Shown in pieces: positions 46,535-55,048 of a DNA stretch of 64,000 nucleotides. The notes under the pieces are model-generated. The model searched no databases. It saw only the letters and a list, made by a program, of their open reading frames with translations, and had not been told where the DNA came from. The position numbers and the translations under genes were made by a program. Numbering within the stretch: position 1 is the first letter of the stretch; the number at the start of each line of letters is the position of its first letter. The DNA is from Parahaliea maris (lineage in GTDB: Bacteria > Pseudomonadota > Gammaproteobacteria > Pseudomonadales > Halieaceae). The stretch covers positions 26,854-90,853 of the forward strand of contig NZ_VRZA01000011.1 in the NCBI RefSeq assembly GCF_008064665.1, given 5' to 3'.

Positions 46535-47808
46535 TGAGTATCGCTGTTCTCGACATCAATGACGCCAACCTGCAACTGTGGCACGGCGACAAACACGTGC
46601 AGAGCCCCGGTTACGCCCTGCTGGTGGGCACTGAATACCGCTTCGGTGCGGCCGCCCGCGCCGCAGCCCGGCTGCGGCCACGGGATGTCTCCACACGCTA
46701 CTGGGGACAACTGAACACCCAGCCCCTGCAGCCAGCCCTGGGCCCCGCCCGCCACAGTGCCGACCTGGTCCACGCGCACCTGCTGGACTTGCACAAGGCG
46801 GCCGGGGAACCCGCTGAAGTCCTGCTGGCGGTGCCAGGCAACCTGGAGCGGGAGCAGTTGTCTCTGCTGCTCGGCATCATCGAACAGTGCCCTTTCTCCG
46901 CCGTAGGACTGGTCAATCGCAGCGTGGCCCTGGCCCAGCCCGAAGCGGGCAACGGGCGCCTGTTTCACCTGGAGTTCCAGCTTCACCAGGCCCTGCTCAG
47001 CGAGTTCGAGGACAATGGCGGAGAGCGCCGCCTGCTGAGCAGCCAACCCCTTCCAGGATGCGGCATGCTGCCCCTGCAGGAGCGGCTGGTTGAGATCATT
47101 GCAAACCACTTCATCCGCCACACCCGTTTCGACCCACGGCGCAAGGCGGGCACCGAACAGGATCTGTACGATGCCCTGCCCTCAGCCCTTATCGCCCTGC
47201 GCCAGCGGGGCGAGGCCAGCCTGTCCATCGCCGGCTACAGCACAAGGATCCAGGCCGCGGCCTTGCTCGAGGCCGGCCAGCGCCTGTTCTCGCGAGTGAA
47301 GGAACTCACCCGCGGCAGCACTCCTCGCCTGCTGGCGGACCCCCTGGCCGGCCTGCTCCCGGGCGCCGAGTCGGAACTGCCCGGGCTGCACATACTGGAA
47401 CCCGACCGACTGCCCAGGGTGACATCGGAACAACAGCCACACATCGTGCACCGGGACCAGCCCCTGTCGCTGGTCACTACCCTGCCCTGCGCCGAGGCAT
47501 CTCCCGAGCCTCCGGCGCCCGAGCCCACCCCGGTCAATTTAAACGCCGCCCCCTCCCCGACTGTGGCACCTGCGGAGGGCCCCAGCCATCTGCTGCAGGG
47601 TTTCAGCGCCCGCCCCCTGCAAGCCGCAGGCACTCTCCTGGCCGAGGGCTGCGAACTGTATTACGAAAATGCGCAATGGCAGCTGCGAGGAACCGGCGCC
47701 ACCGTCAACGGCCTGCCCTACCACCCGGGGCGCCCCCTGCACTGCGGTGACACCCTGGCGGTCGCCGGGCAACTGGTGGGCGTACTGATCGAGGTCGTGG
47801 ACCCCTAG
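46534..47808 (+). CDS. Operon gene 8: cytoplasmic actin-fold-like protein with C-terminal FHA-like domain
   Basis: 424 residues, no signal or membrane segment. The N-terminus SIAVLDINDANLQLW looks like the phosphate-1 strand of actin/Hsp70/PilM nucleotide-binding folds, and HLLDLHKAAGEPAEVLLAVPG then LVNRSVALAQPE resemble the next subdomain. A proline-rich linker (about 325-350) leads to a C-terminal 60-residue beta segment (LRGTGATVNGLPYHPGRPLHCGD) that looks like half of an FHA domain. Start ATG 46534 overlaps the channel stop by one base. Assigned by pattern, not by strong homology. Confidence 0.6.
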   Translation: MSIAVLDINDANLQLWHGDKHVQSPGYALLVGTEYRFGAAARAAARLRPRDVSTRYWGQLNTQPLQPALGPARHSADLVHAHLLDLHKAAGEPAEVLLAVPGNLEREQLSLLLGIIEQCPFSAVGLVNRSVALAQPEAGNGRLFHLEFQLHQALLSEFEDNGGERRLLSSQPLPGCGMLPLQERLVEIIANHFIRHTRFDPRRKAGTEQDLYDALPSALIALRQRGEASLSIAGYSTRIQAAALLEAGQRLFSRVKELTRGSTPRLLADPLAGLLPGAESELPGLHILEPDRLPRVTSEQQPHIVHRDQPLSLVTTLPCAEASPEPPAPEPTPVNLNAAPSPTVAPAEGPSHLLQGFSARPLQAAGTLLAEGCELYYENAQWQLRGTGATVNGLPYHPGRPLHCGDTLAVAGQLVGVLIEVVDP

Positions 47809-47823
47809 GGTCGGCGCAGACTG

Positions 47824-48915
47824 ATGGCCAGGAAGAAACGCGGCTTTACCACCTTCAACCTGAGTTTCCTGGACATCATGTCCTGTGGCTTCGGCGCGGT
47901 GGTGTTGGTGTTCCTGATCATCGACCACTCCATCGAAGTCCAGTCAAAAGAACTGAACCAGGACCTGCTCTCCGAGGTCAATCTATTAGAGGAGGATATC
48001 GCCGACGGCGAGGAGGGCTTGGTGCGCCTGCGCAACACCCTGTCCGACATCGACCTGCAAATGGTGGAGGCCCAGGGCCGTGCCAGCCGCATCAACGAGC
48101 AGATCACCGAGTACGAAGCCCTGATCGAGGCGCTGCGGGCGGAGGGCTTTACCGAGCGCGAGGACATCGAGCAGCTCAAGGCCGAGATTCGCTCGCTGGA
48201 AGAGGAGGTGAAAAAACTGCAGGAGGCGGCGCGGGAAAACAGCGGCCGTAGCGCCCGGACCTATACCGGGGACGGCAATCGCCAGTATCTCACCGGCCTC
48301 AACCTGGGCGGCAAATACATCGTCCTGCTGGTGGACGTGTCCTCCAGCATGCTGGCGGATCGGCTGGTCAACATTATCCGCCTGCGCAATATGGATCCGG
48401 CGGTGCAGCGCAAGGCCGACAAGTGGAGCCGCACCCTCAATACCGTGGACTGGCTCACCGCCCAGCTACCCGCCAGCAGCTACTATCAGGTCATCACCTT
48501 CAATACCGCGACCAAGGCGGCTCTGGCGGGCACCGACGGCAAGTGGCTGGAGGTGGCCAACCAGCCACAACTGGAATCCGTGTCCACCGAATTGCGCAAA
48601 CTCACCCCGTCCGGTGGCACCAGCCTGTTCAACGCCTTTTCCGAGCTGCGCAAGCTGTCTCCCGCACCGGACAATATTTTCCTGATCACCGACGGCCTAC
48701 CCACCCGGGGGGCCAGCGCCCCCCGGGGCACCAAAGTGAGCGGCAAGGAGCGCCTGGAACTCTACCGCCAGGCCATTAAACAGCTGCCGCGCAATGTCCC
48801 GGTGAACATTATCCTGGCGCCGATGGAAGGCGACCCGATGGCCGCCTCCGAATTCTGGCAGCTGGCCCAGCTGACCAAGGGTTCCTTTATGAGCCCGTCG
48901 AAGGACTGGCCCTGA
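47824..48915 (+). CDS. Operon gene 9: TolR/ExbD-like anchor fused to coiled coil and von Willebrand A domain
   Basis: 363 residues. The N-terminal helix (14-34) reads SFLDIMSCGFGAVV with Asp17, matching the PFLDV motif of TolR/ExbD whose Asp carries the proton. A long coiled coil follows (41-138), then a VWA domain (about 163-363) with the MIDAS DVSSS at 171-175 and the later LITDGLP segment. Metal-dependent binding of a partner protein is the usual VWA role. So this is a TolR-like proton-carrying helix with a VWA head instead of a TolR periplasmic domain. Confidence 0.85.
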   Translation: MARKKRGFTTFNLSFLDIMSCGFGAVVLVFLIIDHSIEVQSKELNQDLLSEVNLLEEDIADGEEGLVRLRNTLSDIDLQMVEAQGRASRINEQITEYEALIEALRAEGFTEREDIEQLKAEIRSLEEEVKKLQEAARENSGRSARTYTGDGNRQYLTGLNLGGKYIVLLVDVSSSMLADRLVNIIRLRNMDPAVQRKADKWSRTLNTVDWLTAQLPASSYYQVITFNTATKAALAGTDGKWLEVANQPQLESVSTELRKLTPSGGTSLFNAFSELRKLSPAPDNIFLITDGLPTRGASAPRGTKVSGKERLELYRQAIKQLPRNVPVNIILAPMEGDPMAASEFWQLAQLTKGSFMSPSKDWP

Positions 48916-49913
48916 TGGCGAAGCGACGCCCGCCAGAGGAGTTCTCCCTGTCCTTCCTGGACGTGATCTGCTGTGGTTTCGGCGCGGTGATCCTGTTGCT
49001 GATGATCACCAAGACCGTGCAGCCGCAGATTATCGAGGCCTCTACCGTCAACCTCGAAGGCAAGGTGGCTGAACTGCAGGAGCAGTTGTTCGAAATCCGT
49101 GGCGAAACCACCGTCCTCAACCGGGACCTCAATGCCAAACACGAGCAGCTCTCGGAGTACGAGGAAAAAATCGCCATTCTTCGCGGCCAACTGGCGAGCG
49201 CGCTATCCCGCTACGACAGCATACAGGTACAGGACAACAGCAATTCGGTGATCGCCGGAGAACTGGCCGATGCCCGCCAGACGCTCACCGCGGAAATGGA
49301 ACGCCTGCTGGGCCGACAGCACCAGTCGAGCAACAACCTGATCGGTGGGATTCCGGTCGACAGCGAATACATCATCTTCATTATCGACACCTCCGGCTCC
49401 ATGTTCTCCTACAGCTGGGACCGCATGCTGGCGGAACTGGAAGCCACCCTGAGCATTTACCCGGAAGTGAAGGGCATCCAGATCCTCAACGACATGGGCA
49501 ACTACATGTTCAGCCGCTACCGCGGCCAGTGGATCCCCGACACCCCCGGCCGGCGCAAGGTCATCATGCAGAATTTGCGCAACTGGAACGTATTCAGTAA
49601 CTCCAGCCCGGTAGAGGGGATTACCCAGGCCATCCGCACCTTTTACGACCCGGGCAAGAAAATCAGCATCTACGTGTTCGGCGACGAATTCACCGGCGAA
49701 TCCATCGCCCAGGTGGTGCAGACGGTGGACAGGCTCAATAGCGAGAATGCCGAGGGCCGGCGCCGGGTGCGCATCCATGCCGTGGGCTTCCCGGTTCAAT
49801 TCATCAGGCCGCCGCATCTGCAAACTACCGGCATTCGCTTTGCTACACTTATGCGTGAACTGACCTACCGTAATGGAGGCACCTTTGTCGGGCTCAATGA
49901 TTTCAGGCCCTGA
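48915..49913 (+). CDS. Operon gene 10: second TolR/ExbD-like VWA protein
   Basis: 332 residues. N-terminal helix 13-33 (SFLDVICCGFGAVILLLMI) with Asp16 at the same place as Asp17 of gene 9. Coiled coil at about 45-135, then VWA domain with MIDAS DTSGS at 158-162. A shorter coil and different VWA loops make it a paralogue rather than a duplicate. ATG 48915 overlaps the upstream TGA by one base. Confidence 0.85.
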   Translation: MAKRRPPEEFSLSFLDVICCGFGAVILLLMITKTVQPQIIEASTVNLEGKVAELQEQLFEIRGETTVLNRDLNAKHEQLSEYEEKIAILRGQLASALSRYDSIQVQDNSNSVIAGELADARQTLTAEMERLLGRQHQSSNNLIGGIPVDSEYIIFIIDTSGSMFSYSWDRMLAELEATLSIYPEVKGIQILNDMGNYMFSRYRGQWIPDTPGRRKVIMQNLRNWNVFSNSSPVEGITQAIRTFYDPGKKISIYVFGDEFTGESIAQVVQTVDRLNSENAEGRRRVRIHAVGFPVQFIRPPHLQTTGIRFATLMRELTYRNGGTFVGLNDFRP

Positions 49914-50577
49914 GGGTCGTCGTTTTACTCCCTGGCGCGCACTGCTGCTGGCGGTGTTTGCGTTGCTATCCGCCTGCGGACCCAGCGAGGTGGCAGTCCA
50001 GGGGCAGTTTCCCGCCCCCCTGATGCAAAAGCTCCCGCTTTCACTGGGGGTGTGGTACGACGAGGGGTTTCGCACCCACGAGTTTTTTGACGAGGCCAAG
50101 GGCCGCGCAGAGTCCGGATGGATTGTCAAAACCGGCGACGCCCAGGTGCAGATGTGGGACACCCTGTTACCGGGCATGTTCCGCGAACTCACCCACATGA
50201 AGGCCAAGCCGGAACCCGGCCAGATGAACCAGGCAGTGGATGCCGTGCTGATTCCCCACGTCGACGAACTGCAGTACGCCATTCCCACTCACACCAACGT
50301 GAAAGTCTACGAAATCTGGATGCGCTACCGCTTTGAACTGGTGTCTCCCGGCGGCAAGCCCCTGGCGGAGTGGACCATGACCGCCTACGGCAAAACGCCC
50401 ACAGCCTTCCTGCAGAGCGATGAGGCGGCGGTCAACCTGGCGGCAGTGGTCGCCCTGCGCGACGCCGGCGCCAATTTCGCCACCAATTTCACCCGGGTAC
50501 CCCAGGTCCAGGACTGGCTGGCCCAGCGCCGCAACACCGCGCCCCGGGTGGCCGGCAACCAGGAGGTTGAACCATGA
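49897..50577 (+). CDS. Operon gene 11: lipoprotein
   Basis: 226 residues from ATG 49897 (an ATG at 49873 is also possible). Lipobox LSAC with Cys27. Mixed alpha/beta body: PLMQKLPLSLGVWYDEGFR, DAVLIPHVDELQYAIP and YEIWMRYRFELVSPGGK. The last segment resembles the small beta-sandwich of many envelope lipoproteins (LptE/DUF-type). Not recognised by family. Overlaps gene 10 by 17 bp. Confidence 0.7.
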   Translation: MISGPEGRRFTPWRALLLAVFALLSACGPSEVAVQGQFPAPLMQKLPLSLGVWYDEGFRTHEFFDEAKGRAESGWIVKTGDAQVQMWDTLLPGMFRELTHMKAKPEPGQMNQAVDAVLIPHVDELQYAIPTHTNVKVYEIWMRYRFELVSPGGKPLAEWTMTAYGKTPTAFLQSDEAAVNLAAVVALRDAGANFATNFTRVPQVQDWLAQRRNTAPRVAGNQEVEP

Positions 50578-51245
50578 GCATGATGCGCCGCGCCCTGTTG
50601 CTTGCCCCCCTGGTGTCGCTGCCATTGCTGACCGGCTGTGTGACCGCGACGGTGGACGAGATGGTCTTCAACGAGCCGGTGGAGGGCATCGGCGATGCCA
50701 GCGTGGTGATCCTGGGACGTCGACACGCCAGCGACTACGAAACCGAACCGGACTTCATCGAGTGCGTGGGCGATCACATTTCCTCCCGTGACAATTCGAT
50801 CGAGGTGATCGATGAACTCGATTTCATCAACGCGCTCTACCCCTGGTTCGAGCCCCGCACTGCACCGCTCTACCCCGAGGACCTGGAGAAACTCCTGCAG
50901 CAACCGCCGGTGGCCCAGCGCCTGGCAGAGTTGCGCACCCAGTACATGATCTGGATCGATGGCAGCACCATCCGCACTGACTCCGCCGGCTCGATGACCT
51001 GCGGCATCGGCCCCGGCGGCGCCGGCTGCTTCGGCTTCGGCACCTGGGGCAATGACTCCGACTACGAGGCCACGATCTGGGACTTTACCAACCGGGCCGA
51101 GGTCGGCCGGATCAACGCCAGCGCCAGCGGCCAGTCCTACATGCCGGCCGTGGTGGTCCCCATTCCCATTATCGCCCCGGTCCAGGGAACCGCCTGTGAC
51201 AGCGTGGGTGACCAGTTGCTGCAGTTCCTGTCCAGCGAGTACTAG
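50574..51245 (+). CDS. Operon gene 12: lipoprotein
   Basis: 223 residues, lipobox LTGC (Cys22). GRRHASDYETEPDFIECVGDHIS and ELRTQYMIWIDGSTI are distinctive; the protein contains four Cys after the lipobox (positions about 62, 143, 150, 211) that could form disulfides. ATGA overlap with gene 11 shows coupling. Not recognised. Similar in tone to gene 11, so the two may form a pair at the outer membrane. Confidence 0.7.
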   Translation: MSMMRRALLLAPLVSLPLLTGCVTATVDEMVFNEPVEGIGDASVVILGRRHASDYETEPDFIECVGDHISSRDNSIEVIDELDFINALYPWFEPRTAPLYPEDLEKLLQQPPVAQRLAELRTQYMIWIDGSTIRTDSAGSMTCGIGPGGAGCFGFGTWGNDSDYEATIWDFTNRAEVGRINASASGQSYMPAVVVPIPIIAPVQGTACDSVGDQLLQFLSSEY

Positions 51246-51257
51246 AGGTAGCCCATC

Positions 51258-52727
51258 GTGAATCCCAGTCCCCTCCTGCGCAACTTTCTGCTGGGCTCCC
51301 TGGCGGCGCTTGCAGTGAGCGGGTGCGCCAGCAGTTCATCGTCCTCCGGGGGCGGCTCCGGCGTTGTAGTGACAGCCGGCGGCCGCGAAGTGAAGATCGA
51401 GGACGAAAGCGACGAACTCTACGCCAAGATGATGGAAGAAGGGGCCGCCTACGACGACCCGGAGCTGCAGGCCTACATCGAGCGCATCGGCCAGCGCCTT
51501 GTCGCCCACAGTGACCAACCCGACGGCGAGTTCATCTTCACCGTCATCGACAGCCCCGACATCAACGCCTTCGCCACCCCCGGCGGGTACATCTACATCA
51601 ACCGGGGCCTGCTGGCCTACCTGGACAATGAGGCGGAGCTGGCGGGGGTCATATCCCACGAAATCGCCCATGTCACCGCCAACCACCACGGCCGGCAGAA
51701 ATCCGGGCGAATCACCAACCAGGTCATTGCCACCACGGCCTATATCCTCACCGGCAGCGGCGACCTGGCGGATGCCTCCTCCATGTACGGACAGGAATTG
51801 CTCAGCGGTTTTGGCCGCGAGCATGAACTCGAGGCCGACGGCCTCGGCGCCGAGTACATGCACAAGGCGGGTTACGACGCCCAGGAGCTGCTGGAAGTGA
51901 TTGGCGTGCTCAAGGACCAGGAGCAGTACCAGCGGGTCAAGGCGCGCTCTTCCGGCAAGCCCTCGGGCACTTACCACGGCCTTTACGCCACCCACCCTCG
52001 CAACGACCAGCGCCTGCAGACGGTGATTCGCACCGCGGGCGAACTGGACGAGGACGAGCGCTCGCCGGACCCCGTCATTCCAGGGGAATTCAAGCAGATG
52101 GTCGATGGCATGGTGTTCGGCCCCTCGATCCAGGGCCAGAAAGACGAGAACCGTTTTTACCACAACAAGCTGGCCTTCACCTTCGCCCATCCCCCGGGCT
52201 GGAGCGTGAGCACCGGCTCCTCGGCCATTGTCGCCAGCGCCCCCGATGGCGCAGCGAACCTCACCATTACCATCGCCCGCCGGGATGCCGCCAAAACCCC
52301 GGAACAGGCCCTGCGCGCAGGCGCCACAGGTGACCTGAGTGACGGCAAGGTGCTGGAGCAGGCCGGCCTGCAGGGTTACTCGGCGGTAGCGTCGGCGGGT
52401 GGTACCGCCAAGCGCCTGGCGGTGATTGACTACAAGGGACTGAACTACCAGTTCGAAGGGGCGGCGGGCGACTTTGCCGCCATGGACAAGACCCTGCTGG
52501 AAATCATCGAGAGCTTCCGCCCCCTGCTGGACCGGGAGCGGCGCAGTGGCACGCCGCTGTACGTGCGTTACGTCCAGGTGCCTCGGGGAGCCACCTACGC
52601 CAGTATCGCCAGCAGCATCAGGATTCCCGACGCCGAGGCCCAGTTACGGTTGCTGAACGGCCACTATCCGCGGGGAGAGCCGCGCACCGGAGACTGGATC
52701 AAAGTGATACAACCGGGGCCGAGCTAG
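51258..52727 (+). CDS. Operon gene 13: M48-family metalloprotease lipoprotein
   Basis: 489 residues. Lipobox VSGC (Cys23) followed by a serine run. The M48 domain (about 60-280) has NAFATPGGYIYINRGLL and the zinc motif HEIAH at 134-138; EHELEADGLGAEYM supplies the third ligand. Resembles the BepA/LoiP group of periplasmic proteases that act on outer-membrane proteins. The C-terminal extra domain (about 285-489) is beta-rich and ends in a LysM-like segment (VQVPRGATYASIASSIRI). GTG 51258 with GAGGT 7 bases upstream. Last gene of the operon; convergent with the DUF2288 gene. Confidence 0.9.
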   Translation: MNPSPLLRNFLLGSLAALAVSGCASSSSSSGGGSGVVVTAGGREVKIEDESDELYAKMMEEGAAYDDPELQAYIERIGQRLVAHSDQPDGEFIFTVIDSPDINAFATPGGYIYINRGLLAYLDNEAELAGVISHEIAHVTANHHGRQKSGRITNQVIATTAYILTGSGDLADASSMYGQELLSGFGREHELEADGLGAEYMHKAGYDAQELLEVIGVLKDQEQYQRVKARSSGKPSGTYHGLYATHPRNDQRLQTVIRTAGELDEDERSPDPVIPGEFKQMVDGMVFGPSIQGQKDENRFYHNKLAFTFAHPPGWSVSTGSSAIVASAPDGAANLTITIARRDAAKTPEQALRAGATGDLSDGKVLEQAGLQGYSAVASAGGTAKRLAVIDYKGLNYQFEGAAGDFAAMDKTLLEIIESFRPLLDRERRSGTPLYVRYVQVPRGATYASIASSIRIPDAEAQLRLLNGHYPRGEPRTGDWIKVIQPGPS

Positions 52728-53041
52728 CGATCCTGTACCAGAACCCAGGGGGCCGCGACCACAGCCCACAATTGAGCCCCTGACTCGTACCAGGCCAGGG
52801 CTTCGGCATCGCTGACCGGGGCGACCAGGTCAGCGCCGGTCCACTCCTCGAAGCGCTGCTTGTTGTCCATTCCCAACTGCACCGCAACCTCCACCAGATC
52901 GAGATCCGGGCTCACCCGTATCACGCTGCCGTGGGCGTAGTAGGTCTGGAGGTCGGTCCAGGGGATGCGTGCCGTCTGGGCGTGGTATTCGCGCCGCAGC
53001 AGGTCCTCGCGGCTGGTGTCGCCCGTGGAGGCCTCAGCCAT
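52724..53041 (-). CDS. DUF2288 protein
   Basis: 105 residues. ARIPWTDLQTYYAHGSVIRVSPDLDLVEVAVQLG and a C-terminal AVVAAPWVLVQ match the DUF2288 family, mostly gammaproteobacterial and cyanobacterial, of unknown function. Its ATG at 53041 overlaps the MBL gene's end by 8 bp, so the two are cotranscribed. Its stop overlaps the M48 gene stop inside a CTAG. Confidence 0.85.
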   Translation of the reverse strand: MAEASTGDTSREDLLRREYHAQTARIPWTDLQTYYAHGSVIRVSPDLDLVEVAVQLGMDNKQRFEEWTGADLVAPVSDAEALAWYESGAQLWAVVAAPWVLVQDR

Positions 53042-53684
53042 AGCGGGAGTCCGCCACGAAGGGATTGCTGCGGCGCTCCTGGCCAAAGGTGGAGGTGGGA
53101 CCGTGCCCGGGGATAAAGGTAATGTCGTCTCCGAGGGGGAACAGCTTGTCGCGAATAGCGCTGACCAGTTCCTCGTGATTGCCGCGGGGAAAGTCGGTGC
53201 GGCCGATGGAGCCCTGGAACAGGACATCCCCCACCCAGGCCAGGCGCTGGCCCTCGTGCAGGAACACGACGTGCCCCGGCGTGTGCCCGGGGCAGTGATA
53301 TACCTGCAGTGTCTGCTCGCCCACCGTCACTGTGTCGCCATCTTCCAGCCAGCGATCGGGCACAAAGGCGTCCGCATGGGGAAAGCCGGACATCTTGCAC
53401 CACTCCGGCAGTTTGGCGATCCAGAAGTCGTCTTCCTTCTGGGGGCCCTCGATGGGTACCTCGAGTTGCTGGCGTAACACGTCGGAAGCCGCACAGTGGT
53501 CCATGTGACCGTGGGTCAGCAGTATTTTTTCAACGGTGGCATCCAGGGACTTCACCGCCGCCAGGATACGCTCCACGTCGCCACCCGGGTCGACGATGGC
53601 CGCCTTGCCGGTCGCTTCGCACTTGAGGATGGAGCAATTCTGCTGGTACGCCGTCACCGGCACTATGGTTACTTTGATCGACAT
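53034..53684 (-). CDS. Metallo-beta-lactamase-fold hydrolase (GloB-like)
   Basis: 216 residues. THGHMDHCAASD is the metal site, with PGHTPGHVV, GDVLFQGSIGRTD and FIPGHGPTSTF as the other motifs. Matches the glyoxalase II-like family of gammaproteobacteria (YcbL type). GGAACGAACT precedes ATG 53684. Confidence 0.9.
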   Translation of the reverse strand: MSIKVTIVPVTAYQQNCSILKCEATGKAAIVDPGGDVERILAAVKSLDATVEKILLTHGHMDHCAASDVLRQQLEVPIEGPQKEDDFWIAKLPEWCKMSGFPHADAFVPDRWLEDGDTVTVGEQTLQVYHCPGHTPGHVVFLHEGQRLAWVGDVLFQGSIGRTDFPRGNHEELVSAIRDKLFPLGDDITFIPGHGPTSTFGQERRSNPFVADSRYG

Positions 53685-53740
53685 AGTTCGTTCCAAAAGC
53701 TTTTCGTAGCGTAGGTTTCGTGGGCCGCGCGTAGAGTGCG

Positions 53741-55033
53741 CTACGCGGCCTCGTCATCCTGTTCCATATCGGCTTTCGGATTCAGGAAAATACGCTCATC
53801 CAGGTGGTTTTCGCTCTTGCCGACCACGACTGCCACTGTCGCATCGCCGGTGACATTTACTGCGGTTCGCACCATATCCAGCAAGCGGTCGACACCGATG
53901 ATCATGGCAATCCCTTCCACCGGCAGGCCTGCCTGATCCAGCACCATGGCCAGGGTGATCAGACCGACACCGGGCACCGCAGCGGTGCCAATGGAAGCCA
54001 GTGTGGCGGTGAGGATAACCGTGAGGTAGGCCGTGAAAGAGAGGTCAACACCGTAGACCTGGGCGATGAATACGGTAGCCACGCCCTGCATGATCGCCGT
54101 GCCATCCATGTTGATGGTAGCGCCCAGGGGAACGGTAAAGCCGGCCACCGAATTGTGCACCCCGAGCCGGCGTTCCACCGTGCGCAGGGTCACCGGCAGG
54201 GTGGCTCCGGAAGACGCGGTACTGAACGCGAAGGCCCAGACCGAGCGCATCTTTCTCATCATGATAGCGGGTGACAGGCCGGCTATGCCCTTAAGCAACA
54301 GGCTGTAGACCACGAGCGCGTGGAAGATCAGCACCACCAGAACCGTGAGGAAGTAGGCGCCGAGATCGACGATGGCACTGAGCCCCATGTCCGAAAACAG
54401 GCTGGCCAGCAGGGCGAATACGCCGTAGGGCGCCAGCTCCATGAGTATGCCGACCATCCGCATGATGACTTCTTCCAGGTCACGGAAGAAGTCGGCGACC
54501 CGACGGCCGGCTTCGCCGGCGTGAGAGATGGCGTAGCCAAACAGCAGGGCAAAAACGATGATCTGCAGCATGTTGCCCTCGGCCATCGCCGCCACCGGGT
54601 TGGAGGGCACAATGCCCGCCAGTACGTCGATCAGCGGCGGCGGCGAGGTCGCCTCGAATTCGGCGCTGCCCGGCATGGAGACGTGGGCACCTGGGCCGAC
54701 CAGTACGGCCACCAACAGCGCGGTGCTGATGGCGATGGCCGTCGTCATCAGGTAGAAGATCACGGTCTTGCCGGCGATGGGCCCCATGCGGGCACTGTCG
54801 CCGAGGGAACTGGAACCACAGATCAGCGACACCAGCACCAGGGGGACCACCAGCAATTTGAGGGAGGCAATGAACACCCGTCCCACGAGCTCCAGCACAC
54901 CATCAACCACATAGTCCTGAATGATGTTGTGGAATCCGGAGGAAATACCGGAGCTGCTGAGAATCAGGTCCAGCAGGGATCCAAACAGGATACCTGCCAC
55001 CATGGCGATAAGAATTCGATTGGTCAGACTCAT
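53741..55033 (-). CDS. Dicarboxylate/amino acid:cation symporter (DAACS)
   Basis: 430 residues. The multi-pass protein has the glutamate-transporter signatures SSGATLPVTL and ATINMDGTAIMQG, where NMDGT binds cation and substrate. It transports glutamate, aspartate or C4-dicarboxylates with Na+ or H+. The C-terminus is acidic. Confidence 0.92.
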   Translation of the reverse strand: MSLTNRILIAMVAGILFGSLLDLILSSSGISSGFHNIIQDYVVDGVLELVGRVFIASLKLLVVPLVLVSLICGSSSLGDSARMGPIAGKTVIFYLMTTAIAISTALLVAVLVGPGAHVSMPGSAEFEATSPPPLIDVLAGIVPSNPVAAMAEGNMLQIIVFALLFGYAISHAGEAGRRVADFFRDLEEVIMRMVGILMELAPYGVFALLASLFSDMGLSAIVDLGAYFLTVLVVLIFHALVVYSLLLKGIAGLSPAIMMRKMRSVWAFAFSTASSGATLPVTLRTVERRLGVHNSVAGFTVPLGATINMDGTAIMQGVATVFIAQVYGVDLSFTAYLTVILTATLASIGTAAVPGVGLITLAMVLDQAGLPVEGIAMIIGVDRLLDMVRTAVNVTGDATVAVVVGKSENHLDERIFLNPKADMEQDDEAA

Positions 55034-55048
55034 AGGAGGCTCTTGTTG

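Noticed and set aside
45737..49913. Zorya anti-phage system (MotA/MotB-like pair)
   Set aside because: There is no OmpA-type peptidoglycan domain, helicase (ZorD) or ZorC-like gene; the partner domains are VWA and lipoproteins.
47824..49913. MoxR-type VWA system or BatA/BatB
   Set aside because: No MoxR AAA ATPase or DUF58 gene is in the operon, and the anchors are N-terminal TolR-like helices.
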